64,000 nucleotides of DNA from Actinomycetota bacterium (GTDB lineage: Bacteria > Actinomycetota > Thermoleophilia > Gaiellales > Gaiellaceae): assembly GCA_003161615.1 (NCBI GenBank), contig PMOB01000010.1, forward strand, positions 62,001 through 126,000, written 5' to 3'. The notes beneath the pieces are model-generated. The model worked only from the letters and a program-made list of their open reading frames with translations. It had not been told where the DNA came from and searched no databases. The stretch's first letter is position 1. Every line of letters begins with the position of its first letter. The position numbers and the translations under genes are program-made. Positions 33,942 to 42,700 of this stretch are shown piece by piece.

Positions 33942-34822
33942 CCTTCTTGCCTTCGGGCCAATAGCGCCTCGGCCAGCTTCCGCGAAGCCTCGTCGATCAT
34001 CATCCCATCGAGGCTGGCCGCACCTGCGCCTCTCGTGTTCGCCTCCTGAAGCGCATCAAGTACCCGCGCGGCTCTTGCCACCTCCTCGGGCGATGGCGCA
34101 AAGACCTCGTTACAGACCCCGACTTGGTCCGGGTGGATGACCCACTTGCCGCCAAAACCGAGCAACTGTGCACGCAAGGCCGACTCGCGGAGTCCGTCGG
34201 CATCCTGCAGCGCGGCGAAGGGTCCGTCGATCGCGTCTAAGCCGTATGCGTGTGCGGCCACGGCGATCCGCGACCGGGCATAGTGCCACTGGTCGCCGGG
34301 ATAGGCAGGATTGATCGCGCCGATGTCCGGCTGCGGAATCCCCAGGGAGGCCGCGTAGTCCGCGGGACCAAAAACGAGCGCTTCGACCCGAGGCGAAGCA
34401 CCAGCGATCCGCTCTACCTCGACCATGCCGCGAGCCGACTCGATCTGTACCTCGAGTCCGATCGACGGGCCGCGGCTATCAAGCAACTCTGCGACCATCG
34501 CGACGTCATCGACGGACTCCACCTTGGGAACCACGATGCAGTCGATCGCTTCTCCCGCAGCCTGAACGACTTGATCGAGGTCGTCCATGAACCACTGAGA
34601 GCGGGGCGCGTTAACTCGGACAGCGATTGTTGGTGCACGCCATTCCCCGGCGAGAACGGCCGTGGCGACGCGCTGCCTTGTCGCATCCGTCTTGTCTGCG
34701 GGGGCGACGGCATCCTCGAGGTCGATCACGATCTCGTCGGCGGGGATTGACCGTGCCTTCTCGAGCATCCGTTCCGACGTTGCCGGCACCGTGAGGCAAG
34801 ATCTGCGTGAGCGTGCAGGCAT
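33938..34822 (-). CDS. CitE-like CoA-ester lyase, candidate citramalyl-CoA lyase
   Basis: 294 residues starting MPARSRRSCLTVPATSERML. CitE-family features are RSCLTVPATSERMLEKARSIPADEIVIDLEDAVAPADK (acidic metal site), VRVNAP, VVPKVESVDDV, GLEVQIESARGMVEVERI and a C-terminal GFGGKWVIHPDQV. Such enzymes split (3S)-citramalyl-CoA, malyl-CoA or beta-methylmalyl-CoA into acetyl-CoA plus an oxoacid. With the upstream and downstream partners it fits the final step of itaconate/mesaconate degradation (pyruvate plus acetyl-CoA). One-base gap to the GntR gene upstream. Confidence 0.91.
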   Translation of the reverse strand: MPARSRRSCLTVPATSERMLEKARSIPADEIVIDLEDAVAPADKTDATRQRVATAVLAGEWRAPTIAVRVNAPRSQWFMDDLDQVVQAAGEAIDCIVVPKVESVDDVAMVAELLDSRGPSIGLEVQIESARGMVEVERIAGASPRVEALVFGPADYAASLGIPQPDIGAINPAYPGDQWHYARSRIAVAAHAYGLDAIDGPFAALQDADGLRESALRAQLLGFGGKWVIHPDQVGVCNEVFAPSPEEVARAARVLDALQEANTRGAGAASLDGMMIDEASRKLAEALLARRQEG

Positions 34823-34823
34823 C

Positions 34824-35573
34824 TCAGCGAGTGCTCCGGCGCAGCTCGAGCCGGTAGGAGTAGCGGCGGATGTTGAAGCTGCTTACGGCGAGTTCGACAA
34901 ATCGCCCCTGCCGGTCGAAGTAGATCCGGTCGACAGTGAGGATGGGCTCACCTGGGTCGCACTCGATCAGCTCCGCGGTGTCCTTGTCGGCCAGAGATGC
35001 GCTGATGCTCTGGTGCGCACCCGCTAATGGGCCCCCGTCGACTGCTTCGAGCAGACCGATGATCGTTGTGCTGCTCCGTGTTCCTGGCTCGGCGATTCGC
35101 GGATCGCCGGCGATCCGCTCCGCCCGCTCGGGTGGAAGGTACATAGTCGTTAGCGCGAATGGCTCGCCCCGGTGCAGCCGCCGAAACGCTCCAACGGCGA
35201 CCTCATCACTCGCTAGTTGGAGCCGTCCGGCAGCCGCGACGTCGATCGTTGACGCGAAAGGATGGACGACCTCAAGCTCGGTGTCGACCGCGAGGGCAAG
35301 TAGATCTTCGACGGACCCGAGAGACCGCAGGTACTTATCGCCGCGGGGAGACGTGACAGCGAAGCTGCCGCGACCGGGCACCCGATACACGAGGCCTTCC
35401 GCCACTAGCTCCGAAAAGGCTTGGCGGACCGTCTGTCGACTCACCCGGAAGTCGCGGCCCAGTTCAGCGTCCGTGGGCAAGCGCCGACCCACCGGAAACG
35501 CCCCTGCGTGAATCTGCTCGCGGAGCGACTCTGCGAGCGCCTTGTAGGTGACGCCTCCCATTTGTCCGTTCAT
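34824..35573 (-). CDS. GntR-family regulator with UTRA domain
   Basis: 249 residues. The N-terminal winged helix is YKALAESLREQIHAGAFPVGRRLPTDAELGRDFRVSRQTVRQAFSELVAEGLVYRVPGRGSFAV. A UTRA effector domain follows (residues 90-245, ending RQGRFVELAVSSFNIRRYSYRLEL). It is the first gene of the lyase-transferase-hydratase operon and faces the divergent acyl-CoA dehydrogenase gene, with direct repeats between them. It therefore very likely represses both transcription units and is relieved by a pathway intermediate. Confidence 0.93.
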   Translation of the reverse strand: MNGQMGGVTYKALAESLREQIHAGAFPVGRRLPTDAELGRDFRVSRQTVRQAFSELVAEGLVYRVPGRGSFAVTSPRGDKYLRSLGSVEDLLALAVDTELEVVHPFASTIDVAAAGRLQLASDEVAVGAFRRLHRGEPFALTTMYLPPERAERIAGDPRIAEPGTRSSTTIIGLLEAVDGGPLAGAHQSISASLADKDTAELIECDPGEPILTVDRIYFDRQGRFVELAVSSFNIRRYSYRLELRRSTR

Positions 35574-35577
35574 TGAT

Positions 35578-35638
35578 CGTACAACGTTGACGACCAGATG
35601 CCCAATCTGACACTCTACGACCAGATTTGGCCGTACAA
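35578..35638. promoter_or_regulatory. Operator candidate between GntR and acyl-CoA dehydrogenase genes
   Basis: Two copies of acgaccagat (35590-35599 and 35617-35626) are 27 bp apart. They are flanked outside by two copies of cgtacaa (35578-35584 and 35632-35638). Paired repeats in the 112-bp divergent promoter region are what an autoregulated GntR dimer would bind. Confidence 0.6.
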
Positions 35639-35685
35639 ACTACCCAAGGCACGTCGAGGACCCTTTCCGCGGAGGAGGTCCGGCA

Positions 35686-36843
35686 GTGAGGTTCGACGTT
35701 CCAGCCGACTTTGTCGAGATTCATGCAGCGGTGGGCGAGTTATGCGCCCGATTCCCGGCTGAGTACTGGCGTGCGCTCGAACCCGATGGCTACCCGGAGG
35801 AGTTTGTTGCGGCGCTGACAGAGAATGGCTGGCTGGCCGCGCTGATCCCGGAGGAGTTCGGAGGTGCTGGATTGGGTGTTGCGGCCGCGTCGATGATCCT
35901 CGAGACGATCAACGCAAGCGGGTGCAACTCGGGGGCGTGTCATGCCCAGATGTACACCATGGGAAGCGTGCTCCGGCACGGCAGCGCGGAGCAGAAGGCT
36001 GAGTACCTGCCGAAGATTGCCTCCGGGGAACTCAGATTGCAGGCGTTTGGAGTCACGGAGCCGACTGCTGGTTCCGACACGACCAGTATTCAGACGACTG
36101 CCAAACGGGTCGGAGACGGATACGTCATACGCGGCCAGAAGATCTGGACGTCGCGGGCCCTCCACTCTGACCTCATGCTCTTGCTCGCGCGCACGACGCC
36201 GACTGATCAGGTTGAGAAGAAGACTGACGGTCTCTCAATGTTCCTGCTCGACATGCGCACCGCGGGCGATCGTCTTGAGATCCGCCCTATTCAAACGATG
36301 ATGAACCACGCCACAACGGAGGTGTTCTTTGACGACGTGGAGGTCCCCGCCACCGCACTCGTCGGAGAAGAAGGAAAGGGGTTCCGCTACATCCTCGATG
36401 GCATGAACGTCGAGCGCATCCTGATCGCGGCGGAATGCATCGGCGATGGCCGGTGGTTCGTGGAGAAAGCGGCACGCTATGCGTCGGAGCGCGTTGTGTT
36501 CGGGAGACCGATCGGCATGAATCAGGGTGTTCAGTTTCCGCTCGCGCGCGCACACGCTGCAATCGAGGCCGCCGACCTTGTCCGCCACAAGGCAGCCTGG
36601 CTCTTCGATGAAGGGAAGCCGTGCGGCGCGGAGGCGAATATGGCCAAGTTTCTAGCTTCGGAGGCATCGTGGGCGGCAGCGAACGCCTGCCTCGACGCGC
36701 ACGGCGGGTACGGCTTCGCTGCTGAGTACGACGTTGAGCGGAAGTTCCGCGAAACGCGGCTCTATTCAATAGCACCTGTTTCGAACAATCTCGTGCTCGC
36801 CTACATTGGGCAACACGTGCTCGGCATGCCGCGGTCATACTGA
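35686..36843 (+). CDS. Acyl-CoA dehydrogenase family protein
   Basis: 385 residues from GTG with ggaggaggtccgg just upstream. Family features are QAFGVTEPTAGSDTTSIQTTAKR, GQKIWTSRA, NHATTEVFFDDVEVPA and LDAHGGYGFAAEYDVERKFRETRLYSIAPVSNNLV. The usual catalytic Glu lies in an EGTSE stretch after the arginine segment; here the sequence is APVSNN, so the base, if any, sits elsewhere, as in some subgroups. An acyl-CoA dehydrogenase also occurs in the Pseudomonas itaconate gene cluster. It is divergent from the GntR operon and shares its operator region. A substrate such as methylsuccinyl-CoA is possible but unproven. Confidence 0.9.
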   Translation: MRFDVPADFVEIHAAVGELCARFPAEYWRALEPDGYPEEFVAALTENGWLAALIPEEFGGAGLGVAAASMILETINASGCNSGACHAQMYTMGSVLRHGSAEQKAEYLPKIASGELRLQAFGVTEPTAGSDTTSIQTTAKRVGDGYVIRGQKIWTSRALHSDLMLLLARTTPTDQVEKKTDGLSMFLLDMRTAGDRLEIRPIQTMMNHATTEVFFDDVEVPATALVGEEGKGFRYILDGMNVERILIAAECIGDGRWFVEKAARYASERVVFGRPIGMNQGVQFPLARAHAAIEAADLVRHKAAWLFDEGKPCGAEANMAKFLASEASWAAANACLDAHGGYGFAAEYDVERKFRETRLYSIAPVSNNLVLAYIGQHVLGMPRSY

Positions 36844-37273
36844 CCCGCCGCCAGGTTGCCGTCGGCGCTCTGCGTATTCGAGTTGCGCGTCGTCGATCCT
36901 CGGGCCGCCCGTCGCTATGGCGACAAGGAGCGCTGCCTTTGCTGGATGACTGCCGCGAGCCCACCCGGGTCCCTCTGGTCTCGGATCATCGCTGATGCCC
37001 AGCGTCCCCTTGGGCTGGCACCCCTGCTCAAGCAGCAGCCGGAGGAACCCGAGTCGGGGCTCGGGTGTGGGCGTCCAGCCCCTTTCGTCCTGACGGACAA
37101 TTCCGACTGTCCGGCCCCCCTGTATCTGGTCCAGGGCGTCTGAGGGTCCGTGCGGCGAGGCGCCCCGGCCGGGGGCGTGTCGGTTGCTGGCGCAAGTTGG
37201 CTCTGCGACCTCTCGATGGCCAGACGAGGGATAAAGTCCGGACGGCCTGTTCGAGGATTGCCGCTTGTGCCGC
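36844..37273. other. Intergenic stretch without a visible gene
   Basis: About 430 bases between the acyl-CoA dehydrogenase stop and the 3' end of the helix-turn-helix gene. Open frames on both strands look like antisense noise. I see no clear terminator or repeat. Confidence 0.4.
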
Positions 37274-38386
37274 CTATCGAGGCAGAACTTCGCAGACTTC
37301 CTGCCTGTCCGCGGGCGCATTGGGCAGGAGTGACATGAGTGACGTGAGTTGTCGTAGGTGTTGGCGCGCGCTAGGGCGGGTCGGCTGTTCGTGGCTGACG
37401 GCCCTGAAGAAGGGGTCAAGTAGGGCGAGCATGTCCTTGAGCGCTTGAGGTTGTTTGAGGATTCCGGCAGCGAACTGGGCTCCGGCCATCGCGAGTCGGA
37501 GAAGGAGTCCGCGTGCGGCTTCCTCCTCACGATCGGAGAGCGGCATCCGGCTCGAGCGGGTTATGTCTTCGAGCGCGTCGAGGTGCTCGGTGACCTCGTC
37601 GTGCCAGAGGGGCTCGTCCGTTTCGCATAGCGCAACGATTGGTTTGAGGAATGCGACGGCTTCTCGCGTCGTCGTAGCTAGGGAGAGCTCATCGACTTCG
37701 CCGGCTTCCAGTAAGGCCCGCCAGGGGACGAGCGAATCGTTGAGGTAGGGGGCAAGAATTGGCCTGAGCGCCTCGCTGAGTCGATGGTCCAGCTCATCGT
37801 GGGCTGATCGAGACTTGTGCAGCAACTGGGCTGTGAGCAAGTCGGCCTCTGCCGTCCCAGGTTGACGTGTTCCTAGCCGCGCGTGGTTTGGCGGTGAACC
37901 ACTTGAACGCTTCTCGCCGGGTTGCATGGTCCGCGGCTCGACGTCGCGGATCCGGTCCTGCCAGTGGTGCTTTGCTCCCCACCGCGCGATCAGAGACTTC
38001 GATTTCGCTAGGGCGGTCGCGACTGCTGCATAGCTGCGGTTCTCACCTTGGGCGAGGTAGAGGAACCAGGCCTCCAACGCCTCTGGCGACTCTGGTCGCC
38101 CGTGCCTCCCGACCATCGCCGGCGGCCAAAGATGACGGCCACTGGCGGCAGCGAACCGCTCTTCAAAGTCGGCTGGGTCGATCGCCCACAAGCGCAGCCT
38201 CTCTCTCCACTGATACCGCACCGACCACGCCTCCACCCTGGACTTCGACTTGTAGCTGAGCTCATCGGCGACCTTGGCGAGGGACCGATCCGCACCTTGG
38301 CGGAGGTAGAGCAGGCAGGCTGCGCGTGCCTGCTCCGACTCGCGCCGCCGCCGCCGCCGGGTACGTCTACTCGCGGAAATCGCCAC
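37274..38386 (-). CDS. Protein with tandem helix-turn-helix segments, mobile-element associated
   Basis: 370 residues if started at GTG 38386; the open frame extends to 38557 but that part has poor composition. Two similar segments, SLAKVADELSYKSKSRVEAW with WSVRYQWRERLRLWA, and SYAAVATALAKSKSLIARW with WGAKHHWQDRIRDV, look like DNA-binding helix-turn-helix units. They resemble the N-terminal domains of phage terminase small subunits and related element proteins. The C-terminal 200 residues are helical and unrecognised. It is divergent from the integrase, so it may be an element-encoded regulator or excision factor. Confidence 0.65.
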   Translation of the reverse strand: MAISASRRTRRRRRRESEQARAACLLYLRQGADRSLAKVADELSYKSKSRVEAWSVRYQWRERLRLWAIDPADFEERFAAASGRHLWPPAMVGRHGRPESPEALEAWFLYLAQGENRSYAAVATALAKSKSLIARWGAKHHWQDRIRDVEPRTMQPGEKRSSGSPPNHARLGTRQPGTAEADLLTAQLLHKSRSAHDELDHRLSEALRPILAPYLNDSLVPWRALLEAGEVDELSLATTTREAVAFLKPIVALCETDEPLWHDEVTEHLDALEDITRSSRMPLSDREEEAARGLLLRLAMAGAQFAAGILKQPQALKDMLALLDPFFRAVSHEQPTRPSARQHLRQLTSLMSLLPNAPADRQEVCEVLPR

Positions 38387-38584
38387 CTCGAAACGGTGGC
38401 AAACGGCTCGGATGTGGGCCTGGGCGAAAGCCAGGACACAGCGCGGCCGTCGCGCCCGCGCTTGGTGAGCGGACTGACAGGACTGGAACAACGCGGCCGC
38501 GCAAGCTACAGCTACACGACCGTGACGACTGTCGACTTCGCACCACGGTCCCTCCACTCGGATCGTGCTGTCTTAAGAGATGAG

Positions 38585-39538
38585 ATGCCCTTCACTACCT
38601 ATCTGGGGCACTGGCTCTCGCACATTCGCGGCCGTGTCCGTCTCAGCACCTACGAGGGCTATCGCATGCTGCTCCAGTGCCACGCCATCCCAGCCTTGGG
38701 CGAAATCGAACTCGGCCGCCTCCACCCACTGGACATCCAAAGCCTCTACGGCCAACTCCTCAGTCCCGAGCGTCAACCGCGCCCCCTCTCTGCCGGCAGC
38801 GTTCGCAACCTCCACCTCGTCCTCGCCCAAGCACTCAAACAGGCCGTCTCCTGGCAGCTGATCGATCGCTCACCCGCGAGCGGCGCCCAACCACCGCGGC
38901 CCCGACCTCACCAGTACACGGTCGCTGACCCCGTCCTCCTCCGGATGCTTCTCGACCAGCTCGTCGGCCACCCGCTCGAGCTACCCGCAGCCTTCGCGAT
39001 CGCCACCGGCATGCGGCGCGGCGAGCTGCTCGCCCTGCGCTGGAGCGACCTCTCGCCGGACCATTCCATCGCCTACATCAGGCGCAGCCTGCAAATCACC
39101 CGCCAAGGGCTGTGCTTCGAAGAGCCAAAAACCCGCCGATCTCGCAGAGCAATCATCCTTCCAGCCCTCATCCACCCCTATCTCGAGCGACAAGAGGCTG
39201 CCCAGCAGAGCCGCCGTTCCGGCTCGAGCACCGCGCCGCGAGATGCCCTGATCATTGACCGCGGCGATGGCCAGCCGATCAACCCCGACAGTCTCTCGTC
39301 GGCCTGGCGGCGCTTCATTCGCGGCAACGAGTTGCCAGCGATCCGGTTCCACGACCTCCGCCACAGCCACGCCACTGCGCTTCTTCTCCAAGGCGTGCAC
39401 CCCAAGATCGTCTCCGAACGACTCGGCCACGCAAGCATCGGCATCACCCTCGACACCTACTCCCACGTACTCCCAACCATGCAAAGCGACGCCGTCACCG
39501 CCTTCGACGAACTCTTCGCCACGGCGCAGACAAGTTAG
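38585..39538 (+). CDS. int: Tyrosine recombinase (site-specific integrase) of the island
   Basis: 317 residues from ATG 38585 (GTG 38522 is possible). The core-binding domain starts MPFTTYLGHWLSHIRGRVRL. The catalytic domain has the active-site residues: Arg in ATGMRRGELLALRW (about 144), HDLRHSHATALLLQG (His/Arg about 256), GHASIGITLDTYSHV with the Tyr nucleophile (about 292). It is complete, unlike the remnant at 12.3 kb. The tRNA-Arg copy lies 180 bp downstream, so this is very probably the enzyme that inserted the island. Confidence 0.94.
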   Translation: MPFTTYLGHWLSHIRGRVRLSTYEGYRMLLQCHAIPALGEIELGRLHPLDIQSLYGQLLSPERQPRPLSAGSVRNLHLVLAQALKQAVSWQLIDRSPASGAQPPRPRPHQYTVADPVLLRMLLDQLVGHPLELPAAFAIATGMRRGELLALRWSDLSPDHSIAYIRRSLQITRQGLCFEEPKTRRSRRAIILPALIHPYLERQEAAQQSRRSGSSTAPRDALIIDRGDGQPINPDSLSSAWRRFIRGNELPAIRFHDLRHSHATALLLQGVHPKIVSERLGHASIGITLDTYSHVLPTMQSDAVTAFDELFATAQTS

Positions 39539-39631
39539 CTCGAGAGCACCTAAACGCCGTATCGCGCACGCGCCGGACAGGATCGCCAGGGCACGTCGCA
39601 TACCACCGAAACCCCACACTTAAGGGCGATT

Positions 39632-39670
39632 CGGATGAAAATCACCGTCCCTTTGCCGTCCTTTCATCCG
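39632..39670. repeat. Inverted repeat between integrase and attR
   Basis: cggatgaaa (39632-39640) and tttcatccg (39662-39670) form a perfect nine-base inverted repeat around 21 bases. It could end integrase transcription or be an arm-type binding site for the recombinase or an excision factor near attR. Confidence 0.5.
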
Positions 39671-39716
39671 CCCGTGTCGGGGCGTGCGGTTCCTAAGTTC
39701 CAGCCAAGACACGCCT

Positions 39717-39758
39717 TTTCCTAAACCGCGTGCGCGTGTTCGACTCACGCCGGGGGCA
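39717..39758 (+). other. attR: copy of the tRNA-Arg 3' half, right island boundary
   Basis: 42 bases matching 1941-1982, identical over the first 19 and over the acceptor cgggggca, with a compensated T stem (gcgtg/cacgc). No tRNA 5' half precedes it, so it is the displaced remnant. It abuts the stop codon of the large surface-protein gene. The integrase lies just inside. Confidence 0.88.
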
Positions 39759-42700
39759 CTAGCGGTGGTGGGCGCTGCCCGCGACGATCGTGAACGTCGT
39801 CGTGGCTGCGACGAGGCCGCTCGACGTCGCTCGGATCGTGATCGATCCGCTTGCGGCTCCGGTGACGCTCTTCGAGGCGATTCCCGAAGCCGAGGTGACC
39901 GTGGCGGGGAGACCGGTCACCGTTCCCGCGCCGCTCATCTTCTTGAACAGCACGGAATGGCTCGAGGAGCTGACGACATTGCCGGCCGCGTCCTCGATCC
40001 TCGCGATCAGCGTGCGCGGCGATCCCGAGGTGAGGTTCGCGGTGGAGCTCGAGAAGACGAGCTTCTTCGCGGCGCCCGGGACGACCGTGAACGACGTCGT
40101 GGCGGAGGTGAGCCCGCTCGCCGTCGCCCGGATCGTGATCGAGCCGGCCACGGCTCCGACGATGTGCTCGAAGGCGCTCTGCGACGAGGACGTCACCGTG
40201 CCGAGCCCCGTCACCGATCCGATGCCGGCGGTCTTCGCGAACGTCACCGAGTGGCTGCCTCCGGAGGTGACGAGGTTGCCGGCCGCATCCTCGATCGTCA
40301 CCTTCAGTTGCCGCGACGTGGCCGAGGCGAGGGCGGCGGTGGAGCTCGTGAACACGAGCTGCGCCGGGGCGCCCGGCTTGACGGTGAAGGACGTCCCCCC
40401 GGAGCTCGGCCCGCTGGCCGATGACGCGCTCACCGTCACCGACCCGGCAATGTTGCCGGTCACGACCCTCGTCGCAACTCCATGCGCCGCCAAGACCGTG
40501 CCGAGCCCGGTCACGCTTCCCGTCCCGCCGGTCTGGGAGAACGTCACGCTCGCGCTCGAGTCCACGACGTTGTTGTAGGAGTCGCGGATCTCGGCGGTGA
40601 GCGTCTTCGTCGCACCGGAGTTGACCGAGGTCGTCGGCGAGGAGAACGCGACGTGGAAGGCGTCCCCGGCGCCGACGGTCTGGTCGACGCTGCCCGTCAG
40701 GCCCGCCACGCCAGTGTCCGTCGCCGTGACCGTCTGGCTGCCGGACTTCGTCAGCGTCGCGCCGCCGCTGAACGTGTGGACGCCGTTGTCGTTGCCGCCG
40801 CCCGAGCCCGTGAAGGTGTAGTTCGCGGGACGCGTCGCGCCCGCGCCGCCTCCACTGAAGTGAACGGTGCCCGTGTACGAGGTCGCGGTCGTCCCGTCGG
40901 AGTCCTTCGCCGTGACCGTCAGGTCCTGGACGTTCCCGGCGGTCGTCGACGCGCCGTCGCTGAGCGTGAGGTCGAAGTGGTTCGGGATGAGGAGGAACGC
41001 CGCCGACGTTCCGGTCTTCGAGCCGTCGGAGTGGTCCGCGACCGAGATCGTGTTCCCTGTTCCAGAGCGCTCGAGTGCGACGGCCTGGGTCAGGACGCCG
41101 CTCGAGAAGCCGGAGACGTCGCTGTCGCAGCCGCTGTCGCAGAAGGCGTTGTTGGTCGAGAAATCGACCGAGCCCGCGTAGTCGGTCTTGACGTTCTCGT
41201 ACGTATCGAGCGCGGTCGTCTTGACCGTGAAAGAGATGCCGGAGCGCTGGACGCCGATCGCGCCGCCCGTGCTCTTCCCGACCAAGAAGCCTGCAAGGTC
41301 ACCGGGCGAGACGTCGACGCTGGTACCCGCCGAGCTCGCGGTCCCGTCGGTGACCTGGATGCTCGCGTTCTCGGCGGCATAAAGGGTCATCTCGAGCTGC
41401 GAGTTGATGGGGGCCGCAGTCCCGTTCTGGAAGTGCACCTCCGTCGTGAGGCCGAACGGTTGCGTTTCGCCGAACGCGTCGCTCATGGTCGGCGCGGAGA
41501 CGCCGTCCGGAGCGTCGCTCGCGCCGCTGAAGGTGAGCGCGATGTCGCCTCCGACAAGGTTCGGGCCGAAGGACTCGAGATTGCCGTACGGATCTTCGGC
41601 TTGGATCGTGATGCCCTGCGCCGTCCCGGCCGTCTGAGTCGAAGAACCGCTGATGACGTACTGGCTCAGAGCCGCCGGATCGACCACGACCTGCTGGATC
41701 GAGCCGAGGTCGGACAGGGTGCCGCCGGCGCTGCTCGCCTCCTGCGTCGCGAACGTGTACGCGGCGGCGGTCGTCGGGGCGGCGGTCGTGTACCCGATCG
41801 CCAGCGTCTGGCCACCGTCGAGAGAAACGCCGTCCAGTTCGAGGTTGCCGCTCGGGTAGCTGACGGCGCAGCCGGTGCAGGCGCTCGTGTCCGTCGACTC
41901 GGCGGAGAAGTCCGTCCAGCCGGCCGGGTGCGCAATCGTGATCGTTCCGTCGTCGAGGCCGCCCGTCGCCGCGGTGTACGTGAAAGTCATGGCGCTCCCG
42001 GTCGAGCCGGCGATGACGCTCCCCGGCGAGACGTCCAGTGCGCCGGAGCCGTCCGCCGAGAGGACGTCGACCGTTGGCGACTCGCTCAGCGGCTGTGGGC
42101 TGCCCGATTCGCTGTCGGACTCGGAGGCAGCCGTCCACGTCTCCGCGCCCGGTGTCGAGGGTGCAGTCGCGCCCGGCCCGCCGCCGTCCGGGGCGCCGTA
42201 CCGGATGAAGATCGTCTGGTTCGTCTGGATGTTCGAGGCCGTGATCGTCTGGCCGCTCACGGAGATGTCGCCCGCGTGACCGCACGACGAGCAGCCCGTC
42301 TTCGTGTAGCCCGGGTCGTTCGAGTTGGTCGACGGAGCGGGCCAGTCGTTCGGGACGACGACGGTCACGACGCCGCTGGACATGTTGCTGTCCGGGGTGA
42401 AGGCGAAGTCGATCTCGTTGCCGGACGAGCCGGGCACGACGTGACTCGGGTTGGCGGTCATCGTCCCCGAGCCGTCCGGCGAGATCACGTTGATCCCGGC
42501 CGACGTTGCCGATGTGGCCAGGTCGCCGGCCGCCTGGAGATGGACGAACTCCTGCGTGTCGTAGGTGACGCTGCTCAGCGTGTCGCTCGAGTGGCCGGAG
42601 AGGATCGTCCCCGTCGCTCCTCCCAGCGCGCCGGTTCCGTCGGTCGTCGAGAGCGTGTAGTTCTCGTCCTGTGTCGTAGTGGCGATGTTGCCGTAGCCGT

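Larger units (their letters stand above)
1941..39758. mobile_element. Genomic island integrated at tRNA-Arg(CCU), about 37.8 kb, mosaic
   Basis: The element is bounded by the tRNA-Arg 3' end (1941-1982) and its copy (39717-39758), with a complete tyrosine recombinase 180 bp inside the right boundary. It carries defence-like genes in its left half and catabolic genes in its right half. Inside it are a degenerate att copy (3391-3415), a tRNA-Thr beside an integrase remnant (12092-12500) and two tRNA fragments (about 17534 and 18447), so it was probably assembled in steps. No conjugation or replication genes were seen, so it is either a non-autonomous island or one that relies on a helper. Confidence 0.82.

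Noticed and set aside
36856-37448. Plus-strand open frames after the acyl-CoA dehydrogenase
   Set aside because: Composition resembles antisense noise, without ribosome sites or motifs.
38048-38521. N-terminal extension of the integrase
   Set aside because: It is the mirror of the helix-turn-helix gene on the other strand; the integrase domain starts near 38585.
39683-39710. A possible extra tRNA-like copy (cggttcctaa) just before attR
   Set aside because: Too short and without the following tRNA sequence; could be chance.
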